In this document: one piece after another, positions 50,174 through 60,546 of the stretch
Position numbering within the stretch: position 1 is the stretch's first letter
Layout of the letters: each line of letters begins with the position of its first letter
Notes under the pieces: generated by a model
Database searches by the model: none
What the model was told of the DNA's origin: nothing
What the model saw: only the letters and a program-made list of their open reading frames with translations
Position numbers and translations under genes: made by a program
DNA from: Polaribacter marinus
GTDB taxonomy: Bacteria; Bacteroidota; Bacteroidia; Flavobacteriales; Flavobacteriaceae
NCBI RefSeq assembly: GCF_022662535.1
Contig: NZ_JAKQYM010000004.1
Location: 124,001 to 188,000 of the forward strand
DNA length: 64,000 nt
Direction: 5' to 3'

Positions 50174-52123
50174 TTATTTTTTAGGTTCAACAATAACAAA
50201 GTCTGTTCTTCTATTTTGTTCATGCTGCTCATCGGTACATTTTACACCATTTTTACAGTCATTGATTAATCTTGTTTCTCCATATCCTTTTACAGAAACG
50301 ATTCTTTCAGCAGATATGCCTTTTGAGATTAGATATTGATATACAGATTTAGCTCTTCTTGTTGAAAGTTTTAAATTGTATGATTCTCTACCTCTAGAAT
50401 CTGTATGTGCTTCTAATTTAAATTTACCCGCTGGATATTTCTTTAAATAGTTAATAGCAAATTGTAATTGTTTTTCTGCCCTTGGCGTGATGCTTGCATC
50501 ATCGAAGTTAAAGTAAATTGGCTCTAAGTTAATTTTTAGGTTTCCATATTTATCTTCAACCAATTCTTTTATCATATAGTAATCTTTAGAAATAGGATCT
50601 GTATTGTCTATTTCTGCTAGTAAAATTTTACCTGATGTAGCAACATATCCTTTTTTATCTACTTTAAAGACATAATCTTGATCGATAGGTAATAAAACAT
50701 TGTACATTCCTGAATTATCAGTTAAAATAGATTTTACTAATTTTCCTTCAGTATTAGAAATTTGAATAGTTGCATTTGGGATAAAAACATCTTCTTTACC
50801 TTCCTGTCTAACATAACCAGATACTTGTACTTTTTTTATAGTTTTATATTCTAAGAAAGAATAAATATCATCACTTCCTTTACCTCCCGATCTATTTGAA
50901 GAGAAATATCCTTTTTTTTCTGTTTTATTAGCCTCGGTTATTAGGTATGTAAAATCATCTGCAGAAGAGTTTATAGGGCCTTCTAAAAGTAGAGGGTAAT
51001 CAAAGTCTTTGTTATTGATTTTTGATGTGTAAACATCTAAACCTCCTTTACCAATAAATAAATCCGAAGAAAAATATAATTGATTGTCTACGATGCTTGG
51101 AAACATTTCGTTTCCAAAGCTATTTACTTTTTCACCTAGGTTTACAGGCTCAGAAGTAATGCCTTCTGTATTCATTTCTACATAATAGATGTCTGTACCT
51201 CCGTAGCCACCTGGCATATCTGAAACAAAATACAAGCGTTTTGTTTCTTTATCAAAGTAAGGATGGCCATAAGAATATCCGTTGGTTTCTCTTGGATAAT
51301 AATATGCGTCTTCAATTTCCATTTTGTCATTTACAAAACCGTAAACAATTCTAAAATTATTTTTATACCCATTAAATTTTAGTTTGTTGTTTTTGCTTTC
51401 AGATTGGTTGTAAAACAATCTATTATATAAAGAATCATAAAATGGAGAAGAAGAATGTTTCATAGACTCTTCTACATATTTTTTTGTGGTTAAAGTATCA
51501 ATAGCATTATTAATAAGCTTAGTCTCATAAATGTTTATAAAAGGTTGATTTATTTTTTTATAAATCTTATTAAATACTACATTTTCTTTAGAAGAGCTAA
51601 ACATTAAAGTTGAGTTTGGAAATAAAGTAACACCAAAGTCAGAACTAGGGCTATTTATGTCTAAATTTTCTAAATTGTAAGAAGTTATTGTTCTAGAAAA
51701 AGGTTTTTCTCTTTGAGGTTCTTCTTTTATATAATTATATCTTTTAATTACAGGTTGAGGTAATTTGTCTAATTGCGTATTAATAGCATCAGTAATTACA
51801 GTTTCATTATAATTAGATAATTTTAAAGACTGTAAGTATTGATTGTATTGTGTTAAACTTAAGTCACCTTTGTTGCTCACATATTTGATATATTTTTCAG
51901 CAGCATTTTTAAAATCTCTTATTTTATAATAACTATTTGCTAAGTTTAATAATTGTTTTTCTGAGAGCTCAGCTGATTCAGATGTTATTTTGTACTCTTT
52001 AATAGCCGTAACGTAATCTTTCTCTTTATAAGCTTTGTCTCCTCTTGATTTTATAGCCGTTTGTGCTTGAGCTATAAAAGAAAAACTCAAAAAGACTAAC
52101 ATAATTTTTATAGATCTTTTCAT
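50174..52123 (-). CDS. OmpA family protein with TPR and PD40 repeats (T9SS-associated)
   Basis: A 649-residue exported protein (signal peptide to SFIAQA, ~20). It has TPR-like helices (AIKEYKITSESAELSEKQLL..NLANSYYKIRDFKNAAEKYI, residues ~40-100), then PD40/WD40-like strands (TKRLYFVSDMPGGYGGTDIY and LYFSSDLFIGKGGLDVY), a carboxypeptidase-regulatory-like fold (VSGYVRQEGKEDVFIPNATI) and a C-terminal OmpA peptidoglycan-binding domain (EAHTDSRGRESYNLKLSTRR, GYGETRLINDCKNG). This is the layout of PorE-like proteins that anchor T9SS parts to the cell wall. It is last in the adhesin-PorP-OmpA operon, 12 bases after porP. Confidence 0.9.
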   Translation of the reverse strand: MKRSIKIMLVFLSFSFIAQAQTAIKSRGDKAYKEKDYVTAIKEYKITSESAELSEKQLLNLANSYYKIRDFKNAAEKYIKYVSNKGDLSLTQYNQYLQSLKLSNYNETVITDAINTQLDKLPQPVIKRYNYIKEEPQREKPFSRTITSYNLENLDINSPSSDFGVTLFPNSTLMFSSSKENVVFNKIYKKINQPFINIYETKLINNAIDTLTTKKYVEESMKHSSSPFYDSLYNRLFYNQSESKNNKLKFNGYKNNFRIVYGFVNDKMEIEDAYYYPRETNGYSYGHPYFDKETKRLYFVSDMPGGYGGTDIYYVEMNTEGITSEPVNLGEKVNSFGNEMFPSIVDNQLYFSSDLFIGKGGLDVYTSKINNKDFDYPLLLEGPINSSADDFTYLITEANKTEKKGYFSSNRSGGKGSDDIYSFLEYKTIKKVQVSGYVRQEGKEDVFIPNATIQISNTEGKLVKSILTDNSGMYNVLLPIDQDYVFKVDKKGYVATSGKILLAEIDNTDPISKDYYMIKELVEDKYGNLKINLEPIYFNFDDASITPRAEKQLQFAINYLKKYPAGKFKLEAHTDSRGRESYNLKLSTRRAKSVYQYLISKGISAERIVSVKGYGETRLINDCKNGVKCTDEQHEQNRRTDFVIVEPKK

Positions 52124-52135
52124 AAATATTGGTTT

Positions 52136-53068
52136 TTAATAAAATCTTGGAGATTGAATTGTTCTTATTTTTTTAGGGAGTGTGAATTTTAACATAATTT
52201 CATGAGAACCATCATTATAACCAGTAAGACCATTTAATGTGTGGTCATATGAATAACCTAAGTAAAATTGGTCTGTTAATTGTATGCCAAATAAACCAGT
52301 TACAATGTCTGAGCTTCTATATGAAACACCAACCGTAATTTTATTGTTGATTAAAGCATTTGCAGAGTAATCTACAACATAAGGAAGGTTCTTTTGGATT
52401 TTTGCTAATACTGCGGGTTTTAATTTCAGGTTTTCACTGATGTTAAATATGTACCCTCCTAATATAAAATATTGTAGGTTTTCACTGTCTATTAATTTAC
52501 TTCCTTCTCCAGAGTAATATTTACTTTTTAAGAAGTTAGGTATAGAAAGTCCAACATACCAATTTTCTGAATAGGTCATTACACCAAAACCAAAACTTGG
52601 ATCAAAATCATTTCTATTATTTAATAATGGATCATTAGGGTCTAAGTAATTCCCTTTTCCATAATCAATACTTAAAAACGAACCTCCAGCACTTACACCA
52701 AATGATGTATAAATTGTAGGAGATAACATAATTTCGTATGAAAAATTAGCCGATATAGATGTTTGTTTCGTAGGGCCTATTTCATCATGAATGATGTTTA
52801 AACCTGTACCAAATGAGTTACTTAATGTTGGTAAGATTGCTGAAAATGAATACGTATTTGGTGCGCCATCAAAACCCATCCATTGAGATCTACCCAAAGC
52901 TGTAAAAGTAACATCTTCTTGTGTACTAATATAAGCTGGGTTGTATGTTAATGTGTTGTTTATATATTGCGTGTATTGTGGCTCACGTTGCGCATTGATA
53001 AAGTTTACACTAACTATTGAAAGTAATAGAAAAAGGTATTTGTTAAATTTAGTCATTTCTCTTTTCAT
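52136..53068 (-). CDS. sprF: PorP/SprF family type IX secretion membrane protein
   Basis: A 310-residue outer-membrane beta-barrel of the PorP/SprF family. A signal peptide (KYLFLLLSIVSVNFINAQ) leads to REPQYTQYINNTLTYNPAYI, the family's Q-P-x-x-Q-Y-NPA opening; then SQWMGFDGAPNTYSFSAILP and LGYSYDHTLNGLTGYNDGSHE-type strands (kept here in parts) end in LKFTLPKK. SprF paralogues are paired with particular type-B CTD adhesins and needed for their display at the surface; the adhesin gene lies 7 bases upstream. A second Met at residue 5 is an alternative start. Confidence 0.92.
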   Translation of the reverse strand: MKREMTKFNKYLFLLLSIVSVNFINAQREPQYTQYINNTLTYNPAYISTQEDVTFTALGRSQWMGFDGAPNTYSFSAILPTLSNSFGTGLNIIHDEIGPTKQTSISANFSYEIMLSPTIYTSFGVSAGGSFLSIDYGKGNYLDPNDPLLNNRNDFDPSFGFGVMTYSENWYVGLSIPNFLKSKYYSGEGSKLIDSENLQYFILGGYIFNISENLKLKPAVLAKIQKNLPYVVDYSANALINNKITVGVSYRSSDIVTGLFGIQLTDQFYLGYSYDHTLNGLTGYNDGSHEIMLKFTLPKKIRTIQSPRFY

Positions 53069-53075
53069 TATTTTA

Positions 53076-56000
53076 TTATTTAGTTATTTGGATCCAACCT
53101 TTTTTAGTGTTAGCGCTTCCATCATTAAATTTAAGTACATAGAAATAAGTTCCATTAGGTAACTTTTGACCAGATTTTATAATTTTACTAGTTTGGTTTG
53201 CTATTCCATTCCAATCATTGTTATAATTTTTCATTTTGTAAACAATTGAACCATACCTATCAAATATTTCTAACTGAGTATTACTAAAGTTTCCAATACA
53301 AGAAATTACGAAGTAATCATTAAAAGTATCACCGTTTGGTGTTATAACATTGTAAACTTTTAAACATGAAGGAGTTACTAATAACTCAACAGTATTATTA
53401 GTCGTATCTGAGTCTTCTGGTGTAGAAGTAGTAATACTTGCTGTGTTTAAATAATCTCCAGAGGTATTTACTTCTGCTTTAATAGTTAATGTTGCTACTT
53501 GATTTGCTCCCAATGTTGGGATGTCCCAAATACCATTAGTTGCATCATAAGATCCTAAAGTTGCATTACTTGAAACATAAATAAAACCATTAGTTAAAAC
53601 TTCTGATATTTCTAAGTTTGTAAATACTGATAAAGCAGAGTTTTCTACCTCGATAGTAAATGTGATAATATCACCAACATTTGGTTCTATAAAATCTACT
53701 TCTTTTTTGATGGTTAAATCTGAACAAGTTGATATTTGTACAATTTGTTCGGCTGAATTTGAGTTAAAACATCCTCCTGTTAAATCTACAGAAACCTTAG
53801 TGTTTGTTAGATTTGTCCATTCAACTTCTATTGTGTTATCATTAGCAGTTCCTCCAGATACAATATTACCACCAGTAATATTCCATGTATATGGTGCGTA
53901 ACCAGCAGGAGCTTCATAAGTTTCTACGGTTCCAAAACATACATCAGTATTGTTTCCACTAATTGTAATATCTGTTCCAGTTGTAATTGTTACTGTTACT
54001 TCTAATCGGTTACTGCTTTCACATGTTCCATCAGAATTTGCTGCATAATATATACCATTAGTTAAATCATCTGTGTCAGCGTAAGCTGTTCCTCCTGTAG
54101 CAGTATTGTACCATATGATGGTTCCTGTTGCTGTAGCATCTAAATCTGATACTTTTGGATTGTTTACACTACAAAATGTTTGATTAATGTTGGTAGTGGT
54201 TGGTGTAGAAGTGTCAGAAATACTTACTGTTACTTCTAAGCGAGAACTACTTTCACAAGTTCCTTCAGAATTTGCTGCATAATATTTTGTAGCATCCGTT
54301 AAGGCATCTGTACTAGCATAAACATTACCACCTGTTGGAGCATCATACCATATAATCGTTCCAGAAGCAGTTGCATTTAAATTAGCAATTGTTGGATTGT
54401 CAACAGCACAAAAACTTTGATTAGCGTCTGTTGTAGTTGGTGTTGTTGGATTTGATACTGTTACCGTTACTTCTAAGCGAGTACTACTTTCACAAGTTCC
54501 TTCAGAATTTGCTGCATAATATTTTGTAGCATCCGTTAAGGCATCTGTACTAGCGTAAGCATTACCACCTGTTGGAGCATCATACCATATAATTGTTCCA
54601 GAAGCAGTTGCATTTAAATTTGCAACAGTTGGAGTATCTATGGCACAAAAACTTTGATTAGCGTCTGTTGTTGTTGGTGTTGTTGGATTAGTTACGGTAA
54701 CTGTTACTTCTAAACGAGTACTACTTTCACAAGTTCCGTTAGAGTTTGCTGCGTAATATTTTGTAGCATCCGTTAAGGCATCAGTACTAGCGTAAGCATT
54801 ACCACCTGTAGCAGCATCATACCATATAATCGTTCCAGAAGCAGTTGCGTTTAAATTTGCAACAGTTGGTGAATCTATAGCACAAAAACTTTGACTTGCA
54901 TCTACTGTGGTAGGAGTTGCAGGGTTTTGTACGGTAGCTGTTACTTCTAAACGAGAACTACTTTCACAAGTTCCATCAGAATTTGCTGCATAATATTTTG
55001 TAGCATCCGTTAAGGCATCTGTACTAGCATAAGCTGTACCTCCAGTTGCTTGATTGTACCAAACAATCGTTCCTGTTGCAGTTGCATCTAAATTTGCAAT
55101 TGTAGGAGTATCAACAGCACAAAAAGTTTGATTTGCATTAAGTGTTGTTGGTGTTGTTGGATTTGTTACGGTAACTGTTACTTCTAAACGAGTGCTGCTT
55201 TCACATCCTCCGTTAAGGTTTGCTGCGTAATATTTTGTAGCATCCGTTAAGGCATCTGTACTAGCGTATGCTGTACCTCCAGTTGCTTGATCATACCATA
55301 TAATTGTTCCAGAAGCAGTTGCATTTAAATTAGCAATTGTTGGAGTATCTATGGCACAAAAACTTTGATTAGCGTCTGTTGTTGTTGGTGTTGTTGGATT
55401 AGTTACGGTAACTGTTACTTCTAAACGAGTACTACTTTCACAAGTTCCGTTAGAGTTTGCTGCGTAATATTTTGTAGCATCCGTTAAGGCATCAGTACTA
55501 GCGTAAGCATTACCACCTGTAGCAGCATCATACCATATAATCGTTCCAGAAGCAGTTGCGTTTAAATTTGCAACAGTTGGTGAATCTATAGCACAAAAAC
55601 TTTGACTTGCATCTACTGTGGTAGGAGTTGCAGGGTTTTGTACGGTAGCTGTTACTTCTAAACGAGAACTACTTTCACAAGTTCCATCAGAATTTGCTGC
55701 ATAATATTTTGTAGCATCCGTTAAGGCATCTGTACTAGCATAAGCTGTACCTCCAGTTGCTTGATTGTACCAAACAATCGTTCCTGTTGCAGTTGCATCT
55801 AAATTTGCAATTGTAGGAGTATCAACAGCACAAAAAGTTTGATTTGCATTAAGTGTTGTTGGTGTTGTTGGATTTGTTACGGTAACTGTTACTTCTAAAC
55901 GAGTACTGCTTTCACATCCTCCGTTAAGGTTTGCTGCGTAATATTTTGTAGCATCCGTTAAGGCATCAGTACTAGCGTAAGCATTACCACCTGTTGGAGC

Positions 56001-58904
56001 ATCATACCATATAATCGTTCCAGAAGCAGTTGCATTTAAATTAGCAATTGTTGGAGTATCTATGGCACAGAAACTTTGATTAGCGTCTGTTGTTGTTGGT
56101 GTTGTTGGATTAGTTACGGTAACTGTTACTTCTAAACGAGTACTACTTTCACAAGTTCCGTTAGAGTTTGCTGCGTAATATTTTGTAGCATCCGTTAAGG
56201 CATCAGTACTAGCGTAAGCATTACCACCTGTAGCAGCATCATACCATATAATCGTTCCAGAAGCAGTTGCGTTTAAATTTGCAACAGTTGGTGAATCTAT
56301 TGCACAAAAACTTTGACTTGCATCTACTGTGGTAGGAGTTGCAGGATTTTGTACGGTAACTGTTACTTCTAAACGAGAACTACTTTCACAAGTTCCATCA
56401 GAATTTGCTGCGTAATATTTTGTACCATCTGTTAAAGCATCTGTAGCAAGATATGCGTTACCACCTGTTGGAGCATCATACCAAGTGATGGTTCCTGTTG
56501 CCGTAGCATCTAGGTTTCCAACTGTTGGATTGTCTACAGCACAAAAAGTTTGATTTGCATTAAGTGTTGTTGGAACCGGAGTATCAGAAATAGTTACTGT
56601 AATCTCTAATCTGTCTGGGCTTTCACAATTACCTACTGAGTTTGCTGCGTAATATTTTGTAGCATCCGTTAACGCATCTGTACTAGCATAAGCGTTACCT
56701 CCAACAGCTTGATCATACCAAATAATATTTCCTGCTGAAGCATCTACAGATAAATTTGCAATTGTAGGAGCGTCGATAACACAGAAACTTTGATCAGTTT
56801 CTGTTGCTGTTGGTTTCGCTGGATCTCCTATTTGTACTGTTACTTCTAATCGTGTACTGCTCTCGCAAGTTCCATCAGTATTGGCAGCGTAGTATTTTAA
56901 ACCATTAACTAAAGCATCTGTTGCAAGATATGCATTACCACCTGTAGCAGCATCATACCATATAATCGTTCCAGAAGCTGTTGCATCTAAACTAGCTATT
57001 GTTGGTGCTTGAGTTGTACAAAAACTCTGAGTAGTTTCTGTAGTTGTTGGCGTTGTTGAATCATTTACCTGTACAGTTACTTCTAAACGAGTGTTGCTTT
57101 CACAAGTTCCGTTAGAATTTGCTGCATAATATTTTGTACCATCCGTTAAAGCGTCTGTTGCTAAGTATGCATTTCCTCCTGTAGGAGCATCATACCAAAT
57201 AATGGTTCCAGATGCTGTTGCATTTAAATTAGCTATTGTTGGTGCATTTACTGCACAGAATTTTTGATTAGCATCAACAGTTGTAGGTGTTGTAGGGTTT
57301 GTTACCGTTACAGTTACTTCTAAACGAGTACTACTTTCACAGCTTCCAACAGTGTTAGCAGCATAATATTTATTGCCATCAACTAGTACATCTGTAGCAA
57401 AGTAAGCATTACCACCTACCGGAGCATCATACCAAGTAACAACTCCTGTTGTTACGTCTACAGAGATGTCAGATATTTTTGGATTACTGGTTGCACAAAA
57501 AGTTTGTGTTGCATTTGTTGTGGTTGGTGTTGCAGAATCTGAGATAGCAACCGTAACGGCAACTCTTTCTACACTTTCACATGCACCATTTAAAGTAGCT
57601 CCGTAATAGATGTTTCCATCAATTAAAGCGTCTGTTCCTAAGTATGCTACGCCTCCTTCTGCTTGATTGTACCATATTAAGCTAGTGCCAGCATCTATGG
57701 TAGCAACTAAATCTGATACTTTTGCATTTTGAACAGTACAAAAAGATTGATTTTCTTCTCCAGGATTTAATACAGGAGGAGCGGGTGTAACTTTTGCTCC
57801 AAATAAATCTACTTGTTGTGCTAAGTTAACTCCTAAAGGAGAAGATAATGTTACTCTAAGTCTATCAAATTGAACACCTGGAGTTACACCTATTTTGGTG
57901 ATCTCTCCATCTGCATCTGGAAATAATGCTATTATTTGAGCTGCATCAACAGTTGTTGAGTACACTCCAATATTTCCATTATATAAATCAATTGTAATAT
58001 TTTGTAACACAGCAACATTTACTAATGCCCCTTGTTTTGCTCGAATTCTAATTTCTAATTGATCTTTGGTTGAAGAAACTGTTGGAAACTGTATTTCTTG
58101 AAACATGGTAGCTAATGCACTTACAATACCAATGTCTATAGTTGAGTATGTAGAATCATCATTGTCAATTGCGTATTCTGGGTTAGCAACACCTGTTGTA
58201 CCTAAAACACCTAATGGATCTAATAATCCAAGTGTAATACCTGTACCATCATACCAAGTGAAAATTCCTTCTGAATTACAGGCTGCACCTGCAGGGTCTT
58301 GATAAAAAGCATGGTAAACATTTATAAAACTAGTGGTTCCTAATAATAGAGCATCTGTATTATCTTTAATGGTTACAGACTTGTAGTCAACAGTTGGTGT
58401 AATGGCAAAAAAGACATCACCATCTTTATTTCTTACTACTTTTAAAGCTCCGTTAGTTGTAATATTGTCAGATCTTTCTGAAAGAATATTTACGTTTGAT
58501 GCATTTAATGCAGAAACTTCTATATAATGATCTCCTAAAGCAATAGAGCCAACAACATCCGATAAGACACCACCTAGAGATCCTCCAAGTAATAAGTCTA
58601 ATAAACCTGTTCCACCATCACCAACACGAATATAAGTAGTTGTGTTTGCTGGTACTACATTTGGAAATTCTAATTTTAACTCTCCTGCATAGGCTCCTAT
58701 TCCAAATAAAGCCCCTCCGTAAGATCTAACTGTAGCAAAATCCCCATTGTTTGCGGCTGCATTAGCTTCATTGTCTACTCGATTTCCAGAAGATAACTCA
58801 GTTGCTGAGGTTGCATAAATTTGCTGAGAGTAGGTTTTACCATTAGTAAATACTACGCAAGCAATTGTCAAAAACAAAACTTTCAAGTAATTTTTAAATT
58901 TCAT
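53076..58904 (-). CDS. Giant T9SS adhesin with type-B gliding-motility C-terminal domain
   Basis: A 1942-residue secreted protein (signal peptide KVLFLTIACVVFTNGKTYSQ). Residues ~28-375 form a unique N-terminal region (cell-surface or receptor part, DUF-like). Residues ~380-1643 hold 16 repeats of about 79 residues of the Ig-like_CHU_C type, each with QxFC, a central IxWYD and CES.RLEVTV. A PKD-like domain (~1644-1730), a DUF11 domain (VGDIITFTIEVENS, ~1731-1847) and a C-terminal type-B CTD follow (VITPNGDTFNDYF, FDRYGSIVYKMKNYNNDWNG, ending KKGWIQITK). It is exported by T9SS and bound to the cell surface, as with SprB. First gene in the operon with porP/sprF and ompA. Confidence 0.95.
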   Translation of the reverse strand: MKFKNYLKVLFLTIACVVFTNGKTYSQQIYATSATELSSGNRVDNEANAAANNGDFATVRSYGGALFGIGAYAGELKLEFPNVVPANTTTYIRVGDGGTGLLDLLLGGSLGGVLSDVVGSIALGDHYIEVSALNASNVNILSERSDNITTNGALKVVRNKDGDVFFAITPTVDYKSVTIKDNTDALLLGTTSFINVYHAFYQDPAGAACNSEGIFTWYDGTGITLGLLDPLGVLGTTGVANPEYAIDNDDSTYSTIDIGIVSALATMFQEIQFPTVSSTKDQLEIRIRAKQGALVNVAVLQNITIDLYNGNIGVYSTTVDAAQIIALFPDADGEITKIGVTPGVQFDRLRVTLSSPLGVNLAQQVDLFGAKVTPAPPVLNPGEENQSFCTVQNAKVSDLVATIDAGTSLIWYNQAEGGVAYLGTDALIDGNIYYGATLNGACESVERVAVTVAISDSATPTTTNATQTFCATSNPKISDISVDVTTGVVTWYDAPVGGNAYFATDVLVDGNKYYAANTVGSCESSTRLEVTVTVTNPTTPTTVDANQKFCAVNAPTIANLNATASGTIIWYDAPTGGNAYLATDALTDGTKYYAANSNGTCESNTRLEVTVQVNDSTTPTTTETTQSFCTTQAPTIASLDATASGTIIWYDAATGGNAYLATDALVNGLKYYAANTDGTCESSTRLEVTVQIGDPAKPTATETDQSFCVIDAPTIANLSVDASAGNIIWYDQAVGGNAYASTDALTDATKYYAANSVGNCESPDRLEITVTISDTPVPTTLNANQTFCAVDNPTVGNLDATATGTITWYDAPTGGNAYLATDALTDGTKYYAANSDGTCESSSRLEVTVTVQNPATPTTVDASQSFCAIDSPTVANLNATASGTIIWYDAATGGNAYASTDALTDATKYYAANSNGTCESSTRLEVTVTVTNPTTPTTTDANQSFCAIDTPTIANLNATASGTIIWYDAPTGGNAYASTDALTDATKYYAANLNGGCESSTRLEVTVTVTNPTTPTTLNANQTFCAVDTPTIANLDATATGTIVWYNQATGGTAYASTDALTDATKYYAANSDGTCESSSRLEVTATVQNPATPTTVDASQSFCAIDSPTVANLNATASGTIIWYDAATGGNAYASTDALTDATKYYAANSNGTCESSTRLEVTVTVTNPTTPTTTDANQSFCAIDTPTIANLNATASGTIIWYDQATGGTAYASTDALTDATKYYAANLNGGCESSTRLEVTVTVTNPTTPTTLNANQTFCAVDTPTIANLDATATGTIVWYNQATGGTAYASTDALTDATKYYAANSDGTCESSSRLEVTATVQNPATPTTVDASQSFCAIDSPTVANLNATASGTIIWYDAATGGNAYASTDALTDATKYYAANSNGTCESSTRLEVTVTVTNPTTPTTTDANQSFCAIDTPTVANLNATASGTIIWYDAPTGGNAYASTDALTDATKYYAANSEGTCESSTRLEVTVTVSNPTTPTTTDANQSFCAVDNPTIANLNATASGTIIWYDAPTGGNVYASTDALTDATKYYAANSEGTCESSSRLEVTVSISDTSTPTTTNINQTFCSVNNPKVSDLDATATGTIIWYNTATGGTAYADTDDLTNGIYYAANSDGTCESSNRLEVTVTITTGTDITISGNNTDVCFGTVETYEAPAGYAPYTWNITGGNIVSGGTANDNTIEVEWTNLTNTKVSVDLTGGCFNSNSAEQIVQISTCSDLTIKKEVDFIEPNVGDIITFTIEVENSALSVFTNLEISEVLTNGFIYVSSNATLGSYDATNGIWDIPTLGANQVATLTIKAEVNTSGDYLNTASITTSTPEDSDTTNNTVELLVTPSCLKVYNVITPNGDTFNDYFVISCIGNFSNTQLEIFDRYGSIVYKMKNYNNDWNGIANQTSKIIKSGQKLPNGTYFYVLKFNDGSANTKKGWIQITK
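53975..57765 (-). repeat. Tandem 237-bp repeats (16 units) in the adhesin gene
   Basis: Sixteen units of about 237 bp (79 codons). A higher-order period of three units is visible: the phrase CCGTTAGAGTTTGCTGCG recurs at 54736, 55447 and 56158, exactly 711 bases apart, with almost unchanged surroundings. Units 7, 10 and 13 (counted from the N terminus) encode identical proteins, and so do 9 and 12. Outer units (1-5 and 15-16) are more diverged. Confidence 0.93.
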
Positions 58905-59649
58905 ATTTTATTTTTTTATTAAATTTCATATTCTTAATTTCTAATAATTTTCTAAATAGAATTAAGTTGGTTACTTTCAACAAAAATCTAGCTAGACTTT
59001 ATTGATCAATTTGGAAATTGACATGAATGATATTTTGCAGAGATTGGTTTGAAAACGCTTTGTTTATGCTAGTTTTTTTATCTGTTAAAGGTTGCATTTT
59101 ATGTTAAAAAACATGTGTTATTTCAAAAATTACTACTAAATATAATCGTCGTCTATTCCTTTGTTTATATAAAAAAATTTCGTGTAGGGAGTAATCTAAT
59201 GCAAAGGACGTCATTTTATTAGAGGTGGTACATGGACATAAGTATTGAAAAAATGGATAATAATATTTTTTAAGTAATTTTTAACATGTTTTTTTATCGA
59301 AATATTTAAGAGAGATACTCTGTTTTAACCCTATTTTTGTAAGATGATGTTTTTTTTAAATATTTTGTTAAGGCACTTATTTTAATTTAAGTATTGTTGG
59401 TTTTATAGGGATAATATGAATTGGTTTCTATTTAAAATATTGTTTTGTGAACTTTTTATTTAAAAGGAGGGAATATTTTGTTTTTTTATTTATCTTTAAT
59501 ATTCTGTTGCTATTTGTGGAATTAAAATAACATGGATAATAATACTACTTTTTTTGTTTGATATTAAAGTAGCTTGTTTTTGAGATAAAAAGAATCCCTA
59601 AATTCTTTTATTATAATTTTAGTAAAACGATAGTTTTAGTAGTTAGAAA
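58905..59649. other. Long non-coding stretch (745 bp) upstream of the adhesin
   Basis: No convincing frame in either direction, no tRNA and no clear TAnnTTTG box oriented to the adhesin. It is very AT-rich with many poly-T runs. It should hold the T9SS operon promoter and the promoter of the AraC gene, and its length suggests regulatory function or a long 5' leader. I cannot resolve more. Confidence 0.6.
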
Positions 59650-60522
59650 ATGAATAATACGAGTAAGATTTTAGGGCAGAAAATAATTGCTTTGCCAAAA
59701 GCGGTTATTAAAAATTTAGAACAAAATTTACTAACTAATAGGTTTTATGTTAGTGATTTAGGTTTTTATCCTGAGGCAGATAATCATTATCGAATTAATG
59801 AAAAGGGTGTCGACAAATATATCTTTATTTATTGTGTAAAAGGAAAAGGGAGTGTTGTCATAAATGGTAAAAGGCAACGTATTGAACCTAATCAATTTTG
59901 TATTATTCCAAAGAATGTTAAGTATGAATTTAAGTCTGATGAATTAGATCCATGGAGTATTTATTGGTTTTATTATTCAGGGGCTCTTGCACCAGAATTA
60001 TATAATAGGTATAAATTAACAAAATATAAGTACGTACCTTATTCTGTAGATAGGATTCAAGTTTTTGAAAAGGTTTTTAATTTATTTAATGGAAATAATC
60101 AAGACCACCTGTTAGAATACGCAAGTTTATTGTGTTTAAGTTTTATTGGTGATTTTATTTACTGTGATCTTGATAAGAATTCTAGTGTAAAAAAGGAAGA
60201 AACTTTGGTTGATTCTATTAAAAAATTTCTGTTAAATAATTTAGATAAGAAATTTTCTTTAGAGGAGATTGCCAAAAAATACAATTATTCTAAATCGCAT
60301 TTACAAGTAAAATTTAAAAAAGAAACAGGGTATCCTTTACATGTTTTTTTTAATCTAAAAAAAATACAAAAAGCTTGTGAGTATCTTAGCTATACCGAGT
60401 TGAGTGTGAAAGAAATTAGCTTTAAAGTAGGGATAGAAGATCCATTATACTTTTCTAGATTGTTTAAAAATTTTATGGGAAAATCGCCTACTTCTTATAG
60501 AAAAGAAGATGACTCAAAGTAG
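59650..60522 (+). CDS. AraC family transcription regulator
   Basis: A 290-residue regulator. Residues ~40-110 are the cupin-like AraC_binding domain (YIFIYCVKGKGSVVINGKRQ, EPNQFCIIPKNVKYEFKSDE, WSIYWFYYSG). The C-terminal ~100 residues hold two HTH motifs: FSLEEIAKKYNYSKSHLQVK (~205-224) and LSVKEISFKVGIEDPLYFSR (~252-271), ending FMGKSPTSYRKED. Such regulators usually respond to sugars or related small molecules. It has no obvious target beside it; the adhesin gene, divergent 745 bases away, and unlinked sugar-use genes are possible. Confidence 0.92.
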   Translation: MNNTSKILGQKIIALPKAVIKNLEQNLLTNRFYVSDLGFYPEADNHYRINEKGVDKYIFIYCVKGKGSVVINGKRQRIEPNQFCIIPKNVKYEFKSDELDPWSIYWFYYSGALAPELYNRYKLTKYKYVPYSVDRIQVFEKVFNLFNGNNQDHLLEYASLLCLSFIGDFIYCDLDKNSSVKKEETLVDSIKKFLLNNLDKKFSLEEIAKKYNYSKSHLQVKFKKETGYPLHVFFNLKKIQKACEYLSYTELSVKEISFKVGIEDPLYFSRLFKNFMGKSPTSYRKEDDSK

Positions 60523-60546
60523 CTTAAGTTTTTTGTTCAATAAAAA

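Noticed and set aside
53975..57765. Regular repeats of ~237 bp that might suggest a CRISPR-like or satellite array
   Set aside because: The repeats are in frame and encode 79-residue Ig-like modules of one protein; there are no short repeat-spacer units.
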